Shown: in pieces, positions 1 to 11,838 of the stretch
Position numbering within the stretch: the stretch's first letter is position 1
How the letters are laid out: each line of letters begins with the position of its first letter
Assembly (NCBI GenBank): GCA_013399855.1
Contig: VXAY01002818.1
Coordinates: 356,005-420,004 of the forward strand
Reading direction: 5' to 3'
Length of the DNA: 64,000 nt
From: Oxyruncus cristatus
Lineage: Eukaryota; Chordata; Aves; Passeriformes; Cotingidae
The notes under the pieces: model-generated
What the model was told of the DNA's origin: nothing
Databases searched by the model: none
The model's input: only the letters and a program-made list of their open reading frames with translations
Program-made: the position numbers and the translations under genes

Positions 1-2159
1 GAAATGCACAGTGATAGAGGAGGCGATGGGAATGTTAACTTAAAAAGAGATTGGATTTGTAACAACAAAGGTGTTCTTAAAAAGCATGGGGGAACACTGC
101 TGAGAGACTGTGAGCCGAAAGTCCCCACCAGAATGGTCTTCAGGAACTTGTAGCAGGTGTTTACATCTAAACATGTGAATGAGAATGTGCAGCTTATGTT
201 AGCAGGGAGCCACGAAATAGTGTATGAAAATTAGGTATCAGGTGTGAAAAAGTATATCTAAAGATAGAGGTGAGGAAAGGTGAAGTGGATTTAATAGTCA
301 GAAAATACTGAGATAAGTAGGAGGGAAAACTAAGAGGAGTGCAGAGCTTTAAAGGAATTGTCTTTTTTTCTCTGATGAAGGAGAAATGCAGCTGGAGAAT
401 GCTAGAGAACTGTAACCACCCAACCAAAACCAGCTGAAGTTGGGATGGTAACAATGACTCTTTGCGGTGCCTCTCTTCAGTTTACCAGGAATATACACAC
501 GTGCCTGATCGCATAAACCTATATCTTTTCTTGTTTTTACAGCAGATATGCCAGGCCATTGATGCCGGCCAAATGAGATACTGCACATCAAATATTACAA
601 GTACATTCAGATAATACCTGTAACTTCACAAAAACATTGGTGCTTTATTGTACTGAAGAGGCAGAAAATGAAAGAGACAGCCATCTCCCAGATACTCCAT
701 GATCTGGGGCTTGGCTGAATCTAGAGCAATGACTATGAAGAGGAGAAAGATGCAATAACAGCAACTACAGGTGCACATGCAAGTTATTCACAGTGACGTA
801 AATACTTACAGGTGACCACCAGAATAACCACTCCCAGATGGTGGTGATTTGTAGGGGCAGAGGCAAAAGGCAGGTTATTAAGAAGGAAATTAAACAGGTA
901 AAGATCAGTAACTCCCTGAGAGATGATACTTTATTTGGTTCAGGATGGTTTCAATAACCTGAGAAGAAGCTTTAAGTTACCTCGCTGAAGTTCCTTCTGG
1001 CCATTTGACAATGCTGAGATTTTATTAAACCTACTGAGAGCTTGAGTCTTCTCCTGAAATTTTTTCTTTTAAGGGACTTTCTTCCTACTAAATGTTGGTA
1101 TTTCCTTGTCCATTGTGGATACTAGCTACCTGCCACTCTCCTGCAGATCCATAATTTTGCCAGAGTTGTGATTGGTGGTATTTCCATTTAAATTTTATCA
1201 CAGGGGTTTCAATATGTTTTGCAATTTTTGTTTTTCCAGATTCATCAGAACTTCTAATTTTATTTAGTTTTTAATTGAATGTTATAGTTCAAAACTGGAA
1301 CATAGGCTTGTATATGTTTTACTGATTCATGTGTGTACTTATGTATATAAATATAAACATGCACCAAAATCTCTCACCTATTGGTTTCAGGAAGGTGGAA
1401 GAACAAAGAATGACTGGATGGCAGAAGGTCAACATAAAATGTTCAAGTCCTTCCTTTAGTTGATATAAAGTGAAGATTAGAACATCAGTCTTCTACATCT
1501 AGGGAGAAGACTCGAAATTTAAACTGAAATAATGCCTAATAAGCTTTTTTGTGCAACACAAGAGATGGATGGAGACATAAACAAGAAGAACCAGTAGCCA
1601 AGTAAGGCACGACAGTTGCTGGAATATTTTGCAAAAAACATAATGTGTGTACATCTCCCATAATCCTGGAAAGTGCCCTCATTAAAAGCTTTTTTATGGT
1701 ATTTTGCAGAACTTTCTTTCCATATGAAACACTTGGAGAATCTGGCTTATGACCCAAGACATAATGGGAAAAAAACTATTAAATATCCCAGAATGCTACA
1801 GTGTAGGAGAATCATGTCCTGCACACCTTTACACTGAGAGTATTGGGAGAGTTTTTGACACACGTGAACCTGTGCTCAAGAATGCACTTGTGCACACTGG
1901 AAAACATTGATCTTTATTAAAATTTGATTTGTGCCTTGAAGCCTGTCCAGAAGCACAGAAACAGAACTGTCCAAAGGCCACTTGAAATTGAATCAACAAG
2001 TGACAAAAAGTTTGGCAGTAAAACATTGATTTTGTAGAAGGTAATTGTGGATACCACTGCCTCCATTTCTTAGTGTATTACAAATGAGAAGAACTAAATT
2101 CGTTTGCATGGTCAAGGTAAGGTTATGTACCACTGCTTGAATTGTGAATTAGTTGGAAA

Positions 2160-2223
2160 ATATGTCTACTGATGTTGAGATATTAACATGAAGCTTTCAA
2201 AGGCTAATTTTCAGTAGACATAT
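2160..2223. repeat. 13-bp perfect inverted repeat
   Basis: The arm ATATGTCTACTGA at 2160-2172 is matched exactly by its reverse complement at 2211-2223, with a 38-bp spacer. The arms could form a cruciform or an RNA stem-loop. Pairing does not extend into the spacer or the outer flanks, so it is not a typical transposon terminal repeat or microRNA hairpin. It may be chance in AT-rich DNA. Confidence 0.5.
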
Positions 2224-3389
2224 CGTGAAAATAAACTTCTGTTTGAGGGTTAAGGAAGTCAATAAAGATTAAGTTAATAGGATCTCTGATACAGGACTGT
2301 GCTAAATGAAATAGTATAAAACATTGGATAGGCTTGTAATAAATGGCATCATTTCGAACTTAGATCTAAATGAAGTGTCTGCCTGAATTCCATGGAAAAA
2401 GTGTAAAAATAGCATAAGCAAAATAAATTCCTAAAAGTGTATACTGAAGAGAGAAATGAAGAATTTAAACCATCTGGAATAAATTACTGAGCTGACTATA
2501 TCACCATTCTTGGATGATGTCCTCAAGTAAATGAACACAGAGCTATACAAAATGTAATATCAGTAAACAGATTTTTGCACTAGAATTAGTGGTATTTTTA
2601 GTAGAAATCAAAATAGAATGTAATTACAAATGATGATGAGGAAAATAGGAAAAGAAAAAAAATATTTTCCCACAATTTATCTTCTGTTTACGGTGTATTA
2701 TTCACACACAGCAAATACACGAGGTGCATGCTTGTTGGAGCACACACAGGTTTTTTATTGTAGAAGTTCTGATTTTTCTTGGTTCTTCTTTTACCTAGGT
2801 AAGCAAACTGATAGGAAACAAGAAGAATTGACTTTTTCATGGAGAAATCATTGAGTGCTAAGTACTCTTTGATGACCTGAAAAATGTTTCTAAGGATAAC
2901 AGAAGGGAGAAATCTTTTGAAGTTTAAAGACAATACTTTTTTTTCTTCCAGTGCTTTCAAACAAGGAGAGGGGGAGAGAGATGAGTGAGAAGAGGGAAAA
3001 TATGTTTTCGGTTTATAAATTCACTGGTGTCTGCAATTCATAAAGGAATTTTGTTTTTATTTTTTTTGTTCCCTCAAGTTTTCCTTATTGTTTAATCAAT
3101 GTTTCTACTGGGAAAGATACATTAAAAGAATGATTTTGTCTCATGGTTGTGACTCACAAAAATGTGGTTAAAGACAGAAATGTTAAATTATTGTCTTGAA
3201 TTCAAACTTGGAAATAGTCAAGAAACAATTAAGTGAAAATCAATAGCTCTGTTTGTCACTTCCTTACTACTTTTTTTTTTTTTTTTAAACTTTTTTCTAA
3301 GAAGAAGGATATGAGTTGAATTTTGGTTTTGGTTAAATCTGAGAATGTTTGTGTATTTTTATGAACTTACTGAAATTATTCCCTCTTTA

Positions 3390-3468
3390 GTTTTTTTGTT
3401 TGGTTTGGTTTTGGTTTTTTGTTTGTTTGGGGGGGTTTTGGTGTTTTTTTGTTTGTTTGTTTTGTTTC
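3390..3468. repeat. T/G-rich low-complexity tract
   Basis: An almost pure T and G stretch with TTTG/GTTT-type units and a central run of seven to eight G. Short open frames through it (for example 3345-3542 on plus) translate to Phe/Val/Leu/Cys-rich strings and are compositional artefacts. Confidence 0.85.
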
Positions 3469-4215
3469 ATTTTTTAAACAGGGCCAAAGTACTTTATCTA
3501 CTTTCCTTTGTTATTAATACAAATCAATTAACAGATATGTAGAAAAAATTGCAAGAGTGGTGTTTCTCAATGGTTTTGCCCATTGTTCTATACAGTACCA
3601 GTTGCATCTCTTTTCCTACCAACTACTCTTTCCTACGCAATAAGTAGAATTATGTTCACTTGGGGCTCTTTCTCTGCCTATGTCCCTCTTTTCTGCTTGT
3701 GAAGTGCTTCTCAGATTCGGAAATATTAAGTCTATTGGTCACAACACAACTGGGTGTGTATGCTCAGCAGGCATAATCATCTTTCCATCTTCTGTTAATT
3801 AAGAGGACTTTCCTCCTAAGCTACCACTCTTCCAACTTGAGTGCCTGCTAGCATCACTTCTGGATCCTCCACTTGTCATCCACTCCAATTCCAGTTTTCC
3901 CAGTAGATGCCTCTCAAAAGAGGAGGATGGTCTTTCCCCACAGCCCCCACCTTTTTCCATTTGAATGTGAAAGCTGAATGTGGTTTCAGCCATTTCTGAT
4001 ATGTTCCCATTTCCTACTAAAATTAAAATCATCCCATAATTCAAGAAGAAAGATATTAGAACGTTGTCTGTGTTTACTCTGACACTGACACTGTCCTTAC
4101 CTTTGAAGTGTCATCTTTTGCAGTGACACCTAGATGTGAAGCTATAGAGTAAACTGCACAAATGGAAATATTTTGTATTGTTATAGGAGAAATGGAATTA
4201 GTTTTAGAATTCCTT

Positions 4216-4238
4216 TCTTGTTTGTTTGTTTGTTTGTT
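4216..4238 (+). repeat. (GTTT)n microsatellite
   Basis: About five consecutive GTTT units, one of several GTTT/CAAA tracts in the window. Confidence 0.85.
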
Positions 4239-5992
4239 GTTCTGGGGTTTTTTCCCTTTTTAAAAAGTCCCCTTTCCAGCACACTTTTAAAATGTGTTGT
4301 GTCAAAACAAATTGTTTGGTAACATTCCCCTGCAATGTGATGGAAAAGTGGCATTCCTTCCATCTCTTCAGGGCATTTGTAGCTATACTGCATCTTTACA
4401 ATTTTTTTCCCTGTTTTGCTTAATCAAATTATGTTTCCTTGACTTCTTTGTTTCAAGAATCACCTAAATGTGCTAGATAATTCAGCAGAAAAGTGTGGCT
4501 TAGAAAAATTATTTTTTGAACTCAACATCACACACGGAAGAGATTAAGATATTTTTGCATCATGCTTGCTTTGGTTTCTTTGTCAGGATGACCAGAAACT
4601 GGTTTAGAGTTGCAGTATCAGCATCTCTGGAGAAAAGACTGTACTTACACCTCTGAATTTGAGGTATGATAACTGCTTTTTCACATTCTAAATGGATGAT
4701 GATTAAACTAAGACAAGTCAATATTTGATGAATATGAAAGCAATCTTTTATAGTGAAGAATAGTTTCTAACGGGAAGGAATAGAAGCCTGCAACCTGGGA
4801 CACCTAAAACTGGTATGTTCATAGTCCCAATAGGCTCATTCTTCCTATCTGTTGTATACAGCTAGAGGATAAAGTTAGTCTTGTATGCTTCCTTAAAACT
4901 TCATTTTTTTTTCCAAAATCAGGAACAAAACTTTACCTATCTACTAAAGAAGATTGTCCAATGAGAGAAGGTGACCAATAGATAGTCAGGTTAACTGGTG
5001 TGTGATCCCAGGCTGCCTGTTGAAGTGTGTTCCTTTGGGGAAGTCTCTCTCCAAGTGGGAAAATTTTGTTCTTATTAGCAATGTGGATGCAATTGACTTC
5101 ATCCCTTAGCCAGAGGAACCTAAGCTCAAACTGCTGCCAAAGTCAAACCTAAAAACCGCCTAAGGTGGTCTGTAATATCTTGTGGCAGGAAAAAGAAGGT
5201 TTGAGGAGAATTTTTTTTTTTTGCATTTTCTGCATTAAGCAAATGAGTATTCACACATACACCGAAAAGTACAGACTGCAAGTTCTTATTATGTGTCTTA
5301 TCTTTCACACCACTGAAATACATGGATTTTTAATTTGGAAATATGACTACAAATGTGACAGAAAGAAAATTACTTTTTAAATATGAAACCAGAGTTTAAT
5401 ATTTTCAGGAAGAAGGATATGAAGGTTAGAAGCATGTTTTCAACTGTAAATCCATCCATTTCTTCAGGAAATTATTTGGGCAAACTGAAAAGAGACAGTT
5501 TGAAGGATCTGTCAGCAAAGGTGGAAATATCTAAGCAGCAAGGGTGTTCTTCTACAAAGAATAGACAATTTAATCACCTTTCTAATGAAAGTAATAACTA
5601 ACATTAGAGTTGGTTGCTGAGGAAGATCATGGCATCTCCACTGTTGTTTTTAAAGGAAGGAATATTAGAAAAATATCCATCAAGACTGGTTCACATGAGG
5701 CCTTGATATACTGGGTTGGATTGTTGATTTATGAGCATTTTTTCTGTCTCAATTTCACCTCCTCTGAAAGAACAGGTAGCTTTTTTTGAGATGGTTCTGA
5801 GAGAATGACAAACTTCCATGGTCACTTCAGTAAGTACTGGCAATGACAGAAGCAAGTGAATGTTGTCAGACACCTAAAGCAATCAATGAGACTAAAACTC
5901 GGGACTGTGGTTTGCAAGCCCAACAGGGTTCTGTTGAATGGAAGGTGGACATGGTCTGACTGTGAGGCTGAAGAAAGATAGGCCTCAGAAGG

Positions 5993-6293
5993 GATCTTGG
6001 AGAGGAACATTTTACAAGGGCATACCATTACAGGCCAGGGAGCAATGGATTTAAGCTGAAAGAGGGTAGGTTTTGTTTAGATATTAGGAAGAAATTCTTT
6101 ACTGTGAGGGTGGTGAGACGCTGGAACAGGTTGCCCAGAGTTGTGGATGTCCCATTCCTGGAAGTGTTCAAGACCAGGTTGGCTGGGGCTCTGAACAACC
6201 TGGTTTAGTGGAAGGTGTCCCTTCCCATGGCAAGGGGCTTAGAACAAGATGACCTTTAAGGACCCTTCCAAGCCAAACCATTCTATGATTCTT
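5993..6293 (+). mobile_element. CR1 LINE, 5'-truncated 3' end
   Basis: The segment has the CR1 3' end in order: a GATATTAGGAAGAAATTCTT block at 6078-6097, the ACTGTGAGGGTGGTGAG block, AACAGGTTGCCCAGAG at about 6125-6140, the CATTCCTGGAAGTGTTCAAG block, the AACCTGGTTTAGTGGAAGG block, and a final CCATTCTATGATTCT at the 3' edge. It is a 5'-truncated, non-coding relic, as most avian CR1 copies are. It belongs to the same broad subfamily as the copy at 19731-20203, since both share the block reading ...GGTGGTGAGGC... and the guanine-rich GGCAAGGGGCTT-type segment. The left edge is uncertain by 20-30 bases. Confidence 0.93.
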
Positions 6294-6783
6294 GCAGGAA
6301 TGTCTGCAAAACCACTGTTTTGCTGCAGGATAGCAGGGAGAACGGAGAACAGAAGAGCAGCTTTGCACAGGATATGTGCCTGCTGCCTTCCAACTACCAC
6401 GGTGCTGCTGCTGCCTGAACTCTATGCGTGCGCACTGATCGAGATCCTCTCCAGAGCTCTCTTGAGCCCTGTCCAGGACTTAGGCCAAACAGTTTCAAAT
6501 ACCACCAGAGGACAAGAGCAATCATCCTGGCAGTTCCCAGAAGTGACTATCTCCCTCACTAACAGGGAGCAAGATGCAACAGAGTTGATTTTTCCTAGCC
6601 TGGCTCTTCACTACAGACAGGAAAGGTGCTTCCCTTTCCTCACTGAAAACCATTCCCACTGTCTGTGACAGAGATGCGGGTGCAAACTGTGAGTGGGTCT
6701 ACTCACAAAGTCTTTTGACAAGTATCATCAAATTTTGTTTTGGTTTCTTTGAATTTAGAGGAATAACACTTTCAACTAGACTT
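6294..6783. other. Unique spacer between two CR1 copies
   Basis: About 490 bases of moderate GC content separate two plus-strand CR1 tails. A plus-strand open frame (6249-6668) crosses it but begins inside the CR1 3' tail, resembles no protein I know, and is probably fortuitous. No other feature was recognised. Confidence 0.6.
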
Positions 6784-7157
6784 TAGCCTGGAGAAGAGAA
6801 GGCTCAGGGGAGACCTCATCGCTCTCTACAACTACCCGAAAGGAGGTTGTAGCCAGGTGGGGGTTGGTCTCTTCTCCCAGGCAACCAGCCGTAAGACAAG
6901 AGGGCATGGCCTTAAGCTGTACCAGGGGAGGTTTAGTTTAGATATCAGAAAGAAATTCTTTACAGAGAGAGTAATCAGCCATTGGAATGGGCTGCCCAGG
7001 GAAGTGGTGGATTCTCCATCCCTGGAGGTTTTTAAGATGAGGCTGGACGTGGCACTTAGTTCCATAGTCTAGTAACTGCGGTGGTGTTGGGTCAAGGGTT
7101 GGACTTGATGATCTCCGAGGTCCTTTCCAACCAGTCTGATTCTATGATTCTATGATT
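6784..7157 (+). mobile_element. CR1 LINE, 3' end with octamer tail
   Basis: It starts at the conserved block CTGGAGAAGAGAAGGCTCAG and runs through GACCTCATCGCTCTCTACAA and the CR1 3' region to two and a half ATTCTATG octamers at 7139-7157. The frame 6857-7072 encodes the C-terminal tail of CR1 ORF2 (motifs such as [16 protein letters not shown] and SPSLEVFK) and ends in TAG at 7070-7072. It matches the inner copy at 40013-40892 and the reverse complement of 29478-30010 closely enough to be the same subfamily, which looks like the youngest CR1 layer in the window. Confidence 0.96.
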
Positions 7158-8329
7158 AATTTCAGCAAACCTGCTGAGTGTGTTTAACATGAGGAGGGCT
7201 TCCTTCACCCTCTTGGAATAGCTGAGCAAAGGTGGTGTTTAGGGAAAAGAGGGGACCATCAGACTGTCAATCTGGAACACAGAGTTGCCCATCACATGTA
7301 TCTCTGCTGGCTTAGAGATGCCTCATACTGCATCTATTAAAAAAGGTGATAATCCAGGAATGACCATTCACAACCTAAAACATGCCTGCTGGGATGGAAA
7401 GTGTTCTCTACCCTTTTTGTATTTTTTATAGAACAGACATTGGATTTCTACTGGTTCAGAGCTGCAACCCTTTAATGAACCAGTTAAGGTCCATGAGGAT
7501 GAGTAGTTTCACCTTGGCCTAGTGAACCAACCATTCCTGAAGGGCTGGGAGAGGCAAGATAATTGAGAGAGAAAATGGGGTAGTACCTTGTACCTAAATG
7601 CACTGTGTCGTGTGGAATAGAGGGCACATTTGCAATATCTTTCCTGAAACCAAAGATGCAAATTTAGCTCATTGGATTCACATTTTTGTTCTCTGCACAA
7701 ACAAAAGTGATACTACTGGAATTCTGATTAAGTCTAATGAGGGAAAGTGTAATGTATTCATTCCTTCCACTCTGGCTTCTTGAACAGATTAGCTGCGAAA
7801 TTTGCCCTTCTTGATGCTCACAAAACATAAACATAGTTAAAGGAAATCATAATACTACTTGATGTAAACCCAATGCTTAATTTTTTAATCTTTAAATAAT
7901 AAATGTTAATGCATCAATAGCAAATTAAGAAGATGACAACTTTGCCTATTTATATCAGTGGTTAATAATCAGTAGATTAACACTGCTGCGTACCAAGAGC
8001 AGGTTTAGGCATGGACAGTAGGAGGTGATAACGTCCTATTCAACCAAGATGTCTTTGAGTCTACCACAGGATTATGTGACAGAGTCATATGATTTTTAAA
8101 GGAACTAGCAGACAGAAATCTTAGTTTAGACAGAATTTTGTACAGAAATGTAGTAAATAATAGAGAAAAACAAGCATGGGGACATTTTAAGAGAATATTT
8201 TAATTTGTAATTATTTTTGTGTATACATACTATGATTTTCAAAGTTTATGAATACATACCTTGCAAATATTACACCTATACTTGCATAAACATTCAGATA
8301 GGTTAGAGATAGCCATTATCACTTGTTAG

Positions 8330-8790
8330 GATAACTTAATTAAACTTGCTTATTAAAACCCTTTAATTCGTCAGTGATAAAATCTTGATTAGTACATTTT
8401 CCTGCTAGGTGACCTTCTAATGTAATAGAAAACGAATTTTTAAATGGAGAAAAGTGCCTGTGGCAGAGATTTTGTGCAAGTGAATAGAGTTTTTAATACA
8501 CATAGGGATATAATCGAGCCTAATTAGTGAGGGTGCAAATGAATTTTTATTTCATACACCAGAAGTGTCATTGATGAACCATGGTTCAGAGTTTGATATG
8601 CATTCAGGCTGGCAGTATGGGACTGAAGTCTGTGGGAAAATCACAAGCTAATTCATTGATTGCCCTTTGGAAATTACTGCTGTTAATTGTTAGGTAATTA
8701 ACATGGAGCTACAATTATACTGGCCTTAGGGGGTGATTAATGTTTCAACATGTCACATTAGCAACGGCTGGATTTTAAAAGCTTTTCTTT
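8330..8790. promoter_or_regulatory. Candidate conserved non-coding element or enhancer
   Basis: The block lacks simple repeats and transposon sequence but is dense in homeodomain-type ATTA/TAAT cores: CTTAATTAAAC near 8335, CCTTTAATTCG near 8360, CCTAATTAGTG near 8520, GTAATTAACATGG near 8694 and GGTGATTAATG near 8730. An RFX-half-site-like GCAACGG follows at about 8761. This composition is typical of vertebrate conserved enhancers in gene deserts near developmental genes. Conservation itself cannot be seen from one sequence, so this is inference. Confidence 0.3.
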
Positions 8791-10035
8791 TCACATGGTT
8801 TAGAGACAGATGGTATATTGTCTATGGAAAATTGTTTTCTTTTACTAAAGTTTATACCAGAACTAAGTGAATGTTCTTCTTGTGCTACAGCCTATTTTTA
8901 TGTAGTTGAATTCTAAGCATCTTGGCCTGATGCACCTTAAGAAATAATGTGTTTTTTTAAAAAAATCCCCATTATACCAGCTATGAATAAATAAAATATC
9001 CATATTGAAAAGACATTATTTCTGTTCTTACTTTATTATGTACAAAATAAAAAATAGATAATGTAAGATTAGACCACTTCATGGCAGGTCTTATACTATT
9101 TAGCACTGATACAGGAAAAAGAAGTGCACAATACAATACTTATTACAATCAATATATTTTAAGCAGAAACAAACAAAAAAAACCCATGTTGAACAAATAC
9201 ATTTAGTAACAGTAATAAACAGTATATTAATATCTCCACACTTCAATATTATGCTTTGCTCTGTGTTTAGGTGGTTTTTCTCTTCTTACAGTTCAAGAGT
9301 CAGAATAAGACTGGCATGGACTTTTCAGAATCCTACTGTGCTCTGATTTATCTTTTAATATACAGAATTAAATCCTTAAAACTTTCCTTCAAAGACATTA
9401 GTGTCTGTGTTAGGAGGATTCTTAATTTGTCCTGGGATGACTAATAATATTTTCTCTTTTTTTTTTCGCTCTGAATGCTGCTTCACTAGATAGATATTTT
9501 GCAAACTGCTGGGTTGTTGGCATTCACTGTGTAAATATTTTCTTGGTAATATTCCCAAAATATGGCAAATGTACATTCCTGTTTGCAGTAGTTTTGAAAA
9601 TGTTTCAATTCCTTCTCATAATTAAAAATGAGAATAAGTCTTGTGAAGGGTTATGTTTAAATGTCACACTTAGAATAGTTTCTGTAAATTCTGTTCGTTT
9701 ATAAGATTACTTTTTTGTTTTTTATAGCCAATGAAGTCCTATAGTCCAAAAGATGTAATGATAGGTGAAAGGATCAGTTTCTATGACAGCATCTATCTTT
9801 CTCTTTTTCTTGTTTCATTTTTTGTCTTCCTGTAATGCTTCAGGTTGCAGGCTTTCTTAGTAGTCTCATACCATGGTCTTTGTTATGACTCCAGTCACTT
9901 GCATTTGTATTGATTGGTCCATTGCAACATATCACAGAAATATTTATTTTCAACCATGTCTGCTAATAACTTAATTTCTGTTAAAGCATCTAAATCTGGA
10001 GGATAGGTTTCTACTTTAGAAATAGTCTATTTAGA

Positions 10036-10097
10036 ATAAAAACAACCCCCCCAAAAAACCCCAAACAAACAAACAAACAAAAAAACAAAAAAACCCC
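10036..10097. repeat. A/C-rich simple tract with (CAAA)n
   Basis: Runs of C and A followed by about five CAAA units and more A-runs, ending in CCCC. It is the complement-type equivalent of the GTTT tracts elsewhere. Confidence 0.85.
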
Positions 10098-11389
10098 TGC
10101 CAAGAAATGTAGCAGAATAGACTTGCAAATTTTGTAAATATTCTTTTAACTTTGTGATTTTACTTTCTACAGAATAGTATCAATTAAAAATTAATATGCA
10201 CTTAGGTTTCATTTGTATGATTTGTATGATTTTTCTCATTCAGAGGACCCTGGATGTTACATGAACAGGCAAAGTAGAAGTGACTGAACTAGAAGAGGTG
10301 GATTTTATGAAGCACTTAATGGAATTGGATGACTAAGAATAATTATAGCAGGAGCTCACCAGCATTTGGTTAGTCATACAGGCCTTCACTTGAATGATCA
10401 GGAGCCAGAAAATCTACAAAATACATGGGTAGATTTAACCAGAGACTCTGATCATTGCTTTTAAAGAGCAGTAGTAGTAAGCTGATACAATGCTTGGTCA
10501 GCATAACCTTAAGCATATGGTTAGCTTTAAGCACATGAGTAGCTCTGTTGACATTAGAATTAATTCTCTACTTACATGTTTTGTTAGACTAGGGTCATTG
10601 CCCTGGAAGGACTCGATAGGGGAAGAACACTCAAATTGGCAGCCTTACGAAACTACTCCTGGCTCTGTGTCTATGGAATAGTACATTCATCTGTCCAAAA
10701 ACCTCAAATCAAAGTCTCTGTGCTCATGTATCCCGGAACAGATCTTAATTTACACTAGGGCCATTTTGGACTTTCTTAGTATGTAAGAGATATGCAAGTA
10801 TTATTTATTCTTGGTTTAAGAAGTGTCTGCATTGCTGGTGCGTTAATAAGGGTGAGCATCAGATTCTACATGATTCTTTGATCACTAGTAAAAGTTTGAG
10901 GCCCTAGCATTCCTCAAAAGTATGTGATACATATTTATGTTAGCTTATTAGATTATTGTCTTCTGAATTTCCATTTGATTTCTATTTATGGGGGAAGGGG
11001 AGTTTCATGCTTGTTTCTATATTTTATGAAAGCAGTGTTTGTACTACTAGTCTATTTTAAATTTAGGCTTTTATGCTAGTTGGCTGTTACGTAAGTGCAA
11101 AGACCGTGGTGAAAAAATGGAAGGAAACTACAGAGATTGATTTCTTTTCTTCCTTTTCTAAGTGACTGTAACCATCCTACTAATAATACTTATTGGGAGA
11201 TTATTTCAAGTCTCAGGATTTCCAGGTCTGACTCATACATTCTGAAGGCTCTCTAGCCCAGTATACTTCAGAGGACACAATAAAGAAGCTGTTTGTCCCT
11301 TGCTGAGAAAAGGTCTCTGAAACAGGGATTGTAATTCTGCCATGGTTAGCAGAAGGAATTGCCTGAAAAGCTCGAATGTTCTATGGAAA

Positions 11390-11394
11390 GGATA
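11390..11394. repeat. Left target-site duplication of solo LTR
   Basis: GGATA lies directly before the LTR's 5'-TG. The matching flank after the LTR is GGATG at 11834-11838, four of five bases identical. A 5-bp duplication is usual for the avian ERVL/ERVK-type integrases. Confidence 0.65.
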
Positions 11395-11833
11395 TGTTGT
11401 GGTTTAAGAGTGGTATTCCCCAGTTTAATGTTTCCACTAAAACACTCCAAACCCTATGCCGCTCTCTCACTCCCTCTAACACCCTCTTCTCCATGTGGGG
11501 GAATGGAAAGGGGACTTGGGGACAAAAAAGATAAAGATCACAGGTTGAGATAAGATAGAATTTACTGGAAATAGAAACGACATAAGAAAATGAACAGTAA
11601 CAGCAACAATACTAATAATAGAGTGTACAAGAAACAAATGATTTGCATGTCAATGCTCTTCCCTGACAATACCTGGCTGTTTCCTCTGTCACTCTACCTG
11701 GTCTGGAAGGAACCCCTTCCACCCCGAACCCTCCTAGCAATGATGTGAGGTGGTATAAAATAACCTCTAGGTCCTAGCCATGCCCCTCCTTACTACTGCA
11801 AAAATTAACTCTGTCCTGTCCAGAACCAGGACA
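11395..11833 (-). mobile_element. Solo LTR, avian ERVL-like endogenous retrovirus
   Basis: A 439-bp unit opens with TGTTGTGGTTTAAG and closes with CCAGGACA, giving the canonical TG...CA termini. Its interior shows blocks I know from a common avian LTR family: the GGTTGAGATAAGAT block near 11540, an AATAATAGAGTGTACAAGAAA stretch near 11617-11636, and AAAATTAACTCTGTCC near 11802-11817. Near-identical 5-bp duplications flank it. No gag, pol or env sequence adjoins it, so it is a solo LTR left by LTR-LTR recombination. Sense is probably minus: read that way it has a TTTTATACC TATA-like box and an A/T-rich polyadenylation-like region before the U-rich end. Strand confidence is moderate and family assignment rests on memory of the consensus. 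It looks internally shortened compared with copies I recall. Confidence 0.8.
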
Positions 11834-11838
11834 GGATG
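11834..11838. repeat. Right target-site duplication of solo LTR
   Basis: GGATG directly follows the LTR's terminal CA and matches GGATA at 11390-11394 except for the last base, consistent with one substitution since insertion. Confidence 0.65.

Larger units (their letters stand above)
1..5992. other. Gene-free AT-rich intergenic or intronic DNA
   Basis: No reading frame here exceeds about 90 codons and none has a recognisable domain. The stretch holds T-rich and G/T-rich simple tracts and one 13-bp inverted repeat, listed separately. One plus-strand frame at 5383-5601 (72 codons) follows an acceptor-like TATTTTCAG at about 5400-5409 and has a protein-like composition, but it resembles no family I know. 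No CR1 or LTR sequence was recognised before about 5990. Confidence 0.7.
7158..11389. other. Gene-free AT-rich stretch
   Basis: No coding gene was recognised. It includes a candidate conserved non-coding block (about 7900-8790) and an A/C-rich simple tract at 10036-10097, listed separately. A short direct repeat of the unit ATTTGTATG occurs near 10210-10228. Nothing marks an exon, RNA gene or further transposon. Confidence 0.65.

Noticed and set aside
5383..5601. 72-codon plus-strand frame after an acceptor-like site
   Set aside because: Protein-like but unrecognised, with a weak pyrimidine tract. Not enough to call an exon.
6249..6668. 139-codon plus-strand open frame
   Set aside because: Its start lies in the 3' tail of a CR1 and it runs into unique DNA. 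No known protein similarity is recognised.
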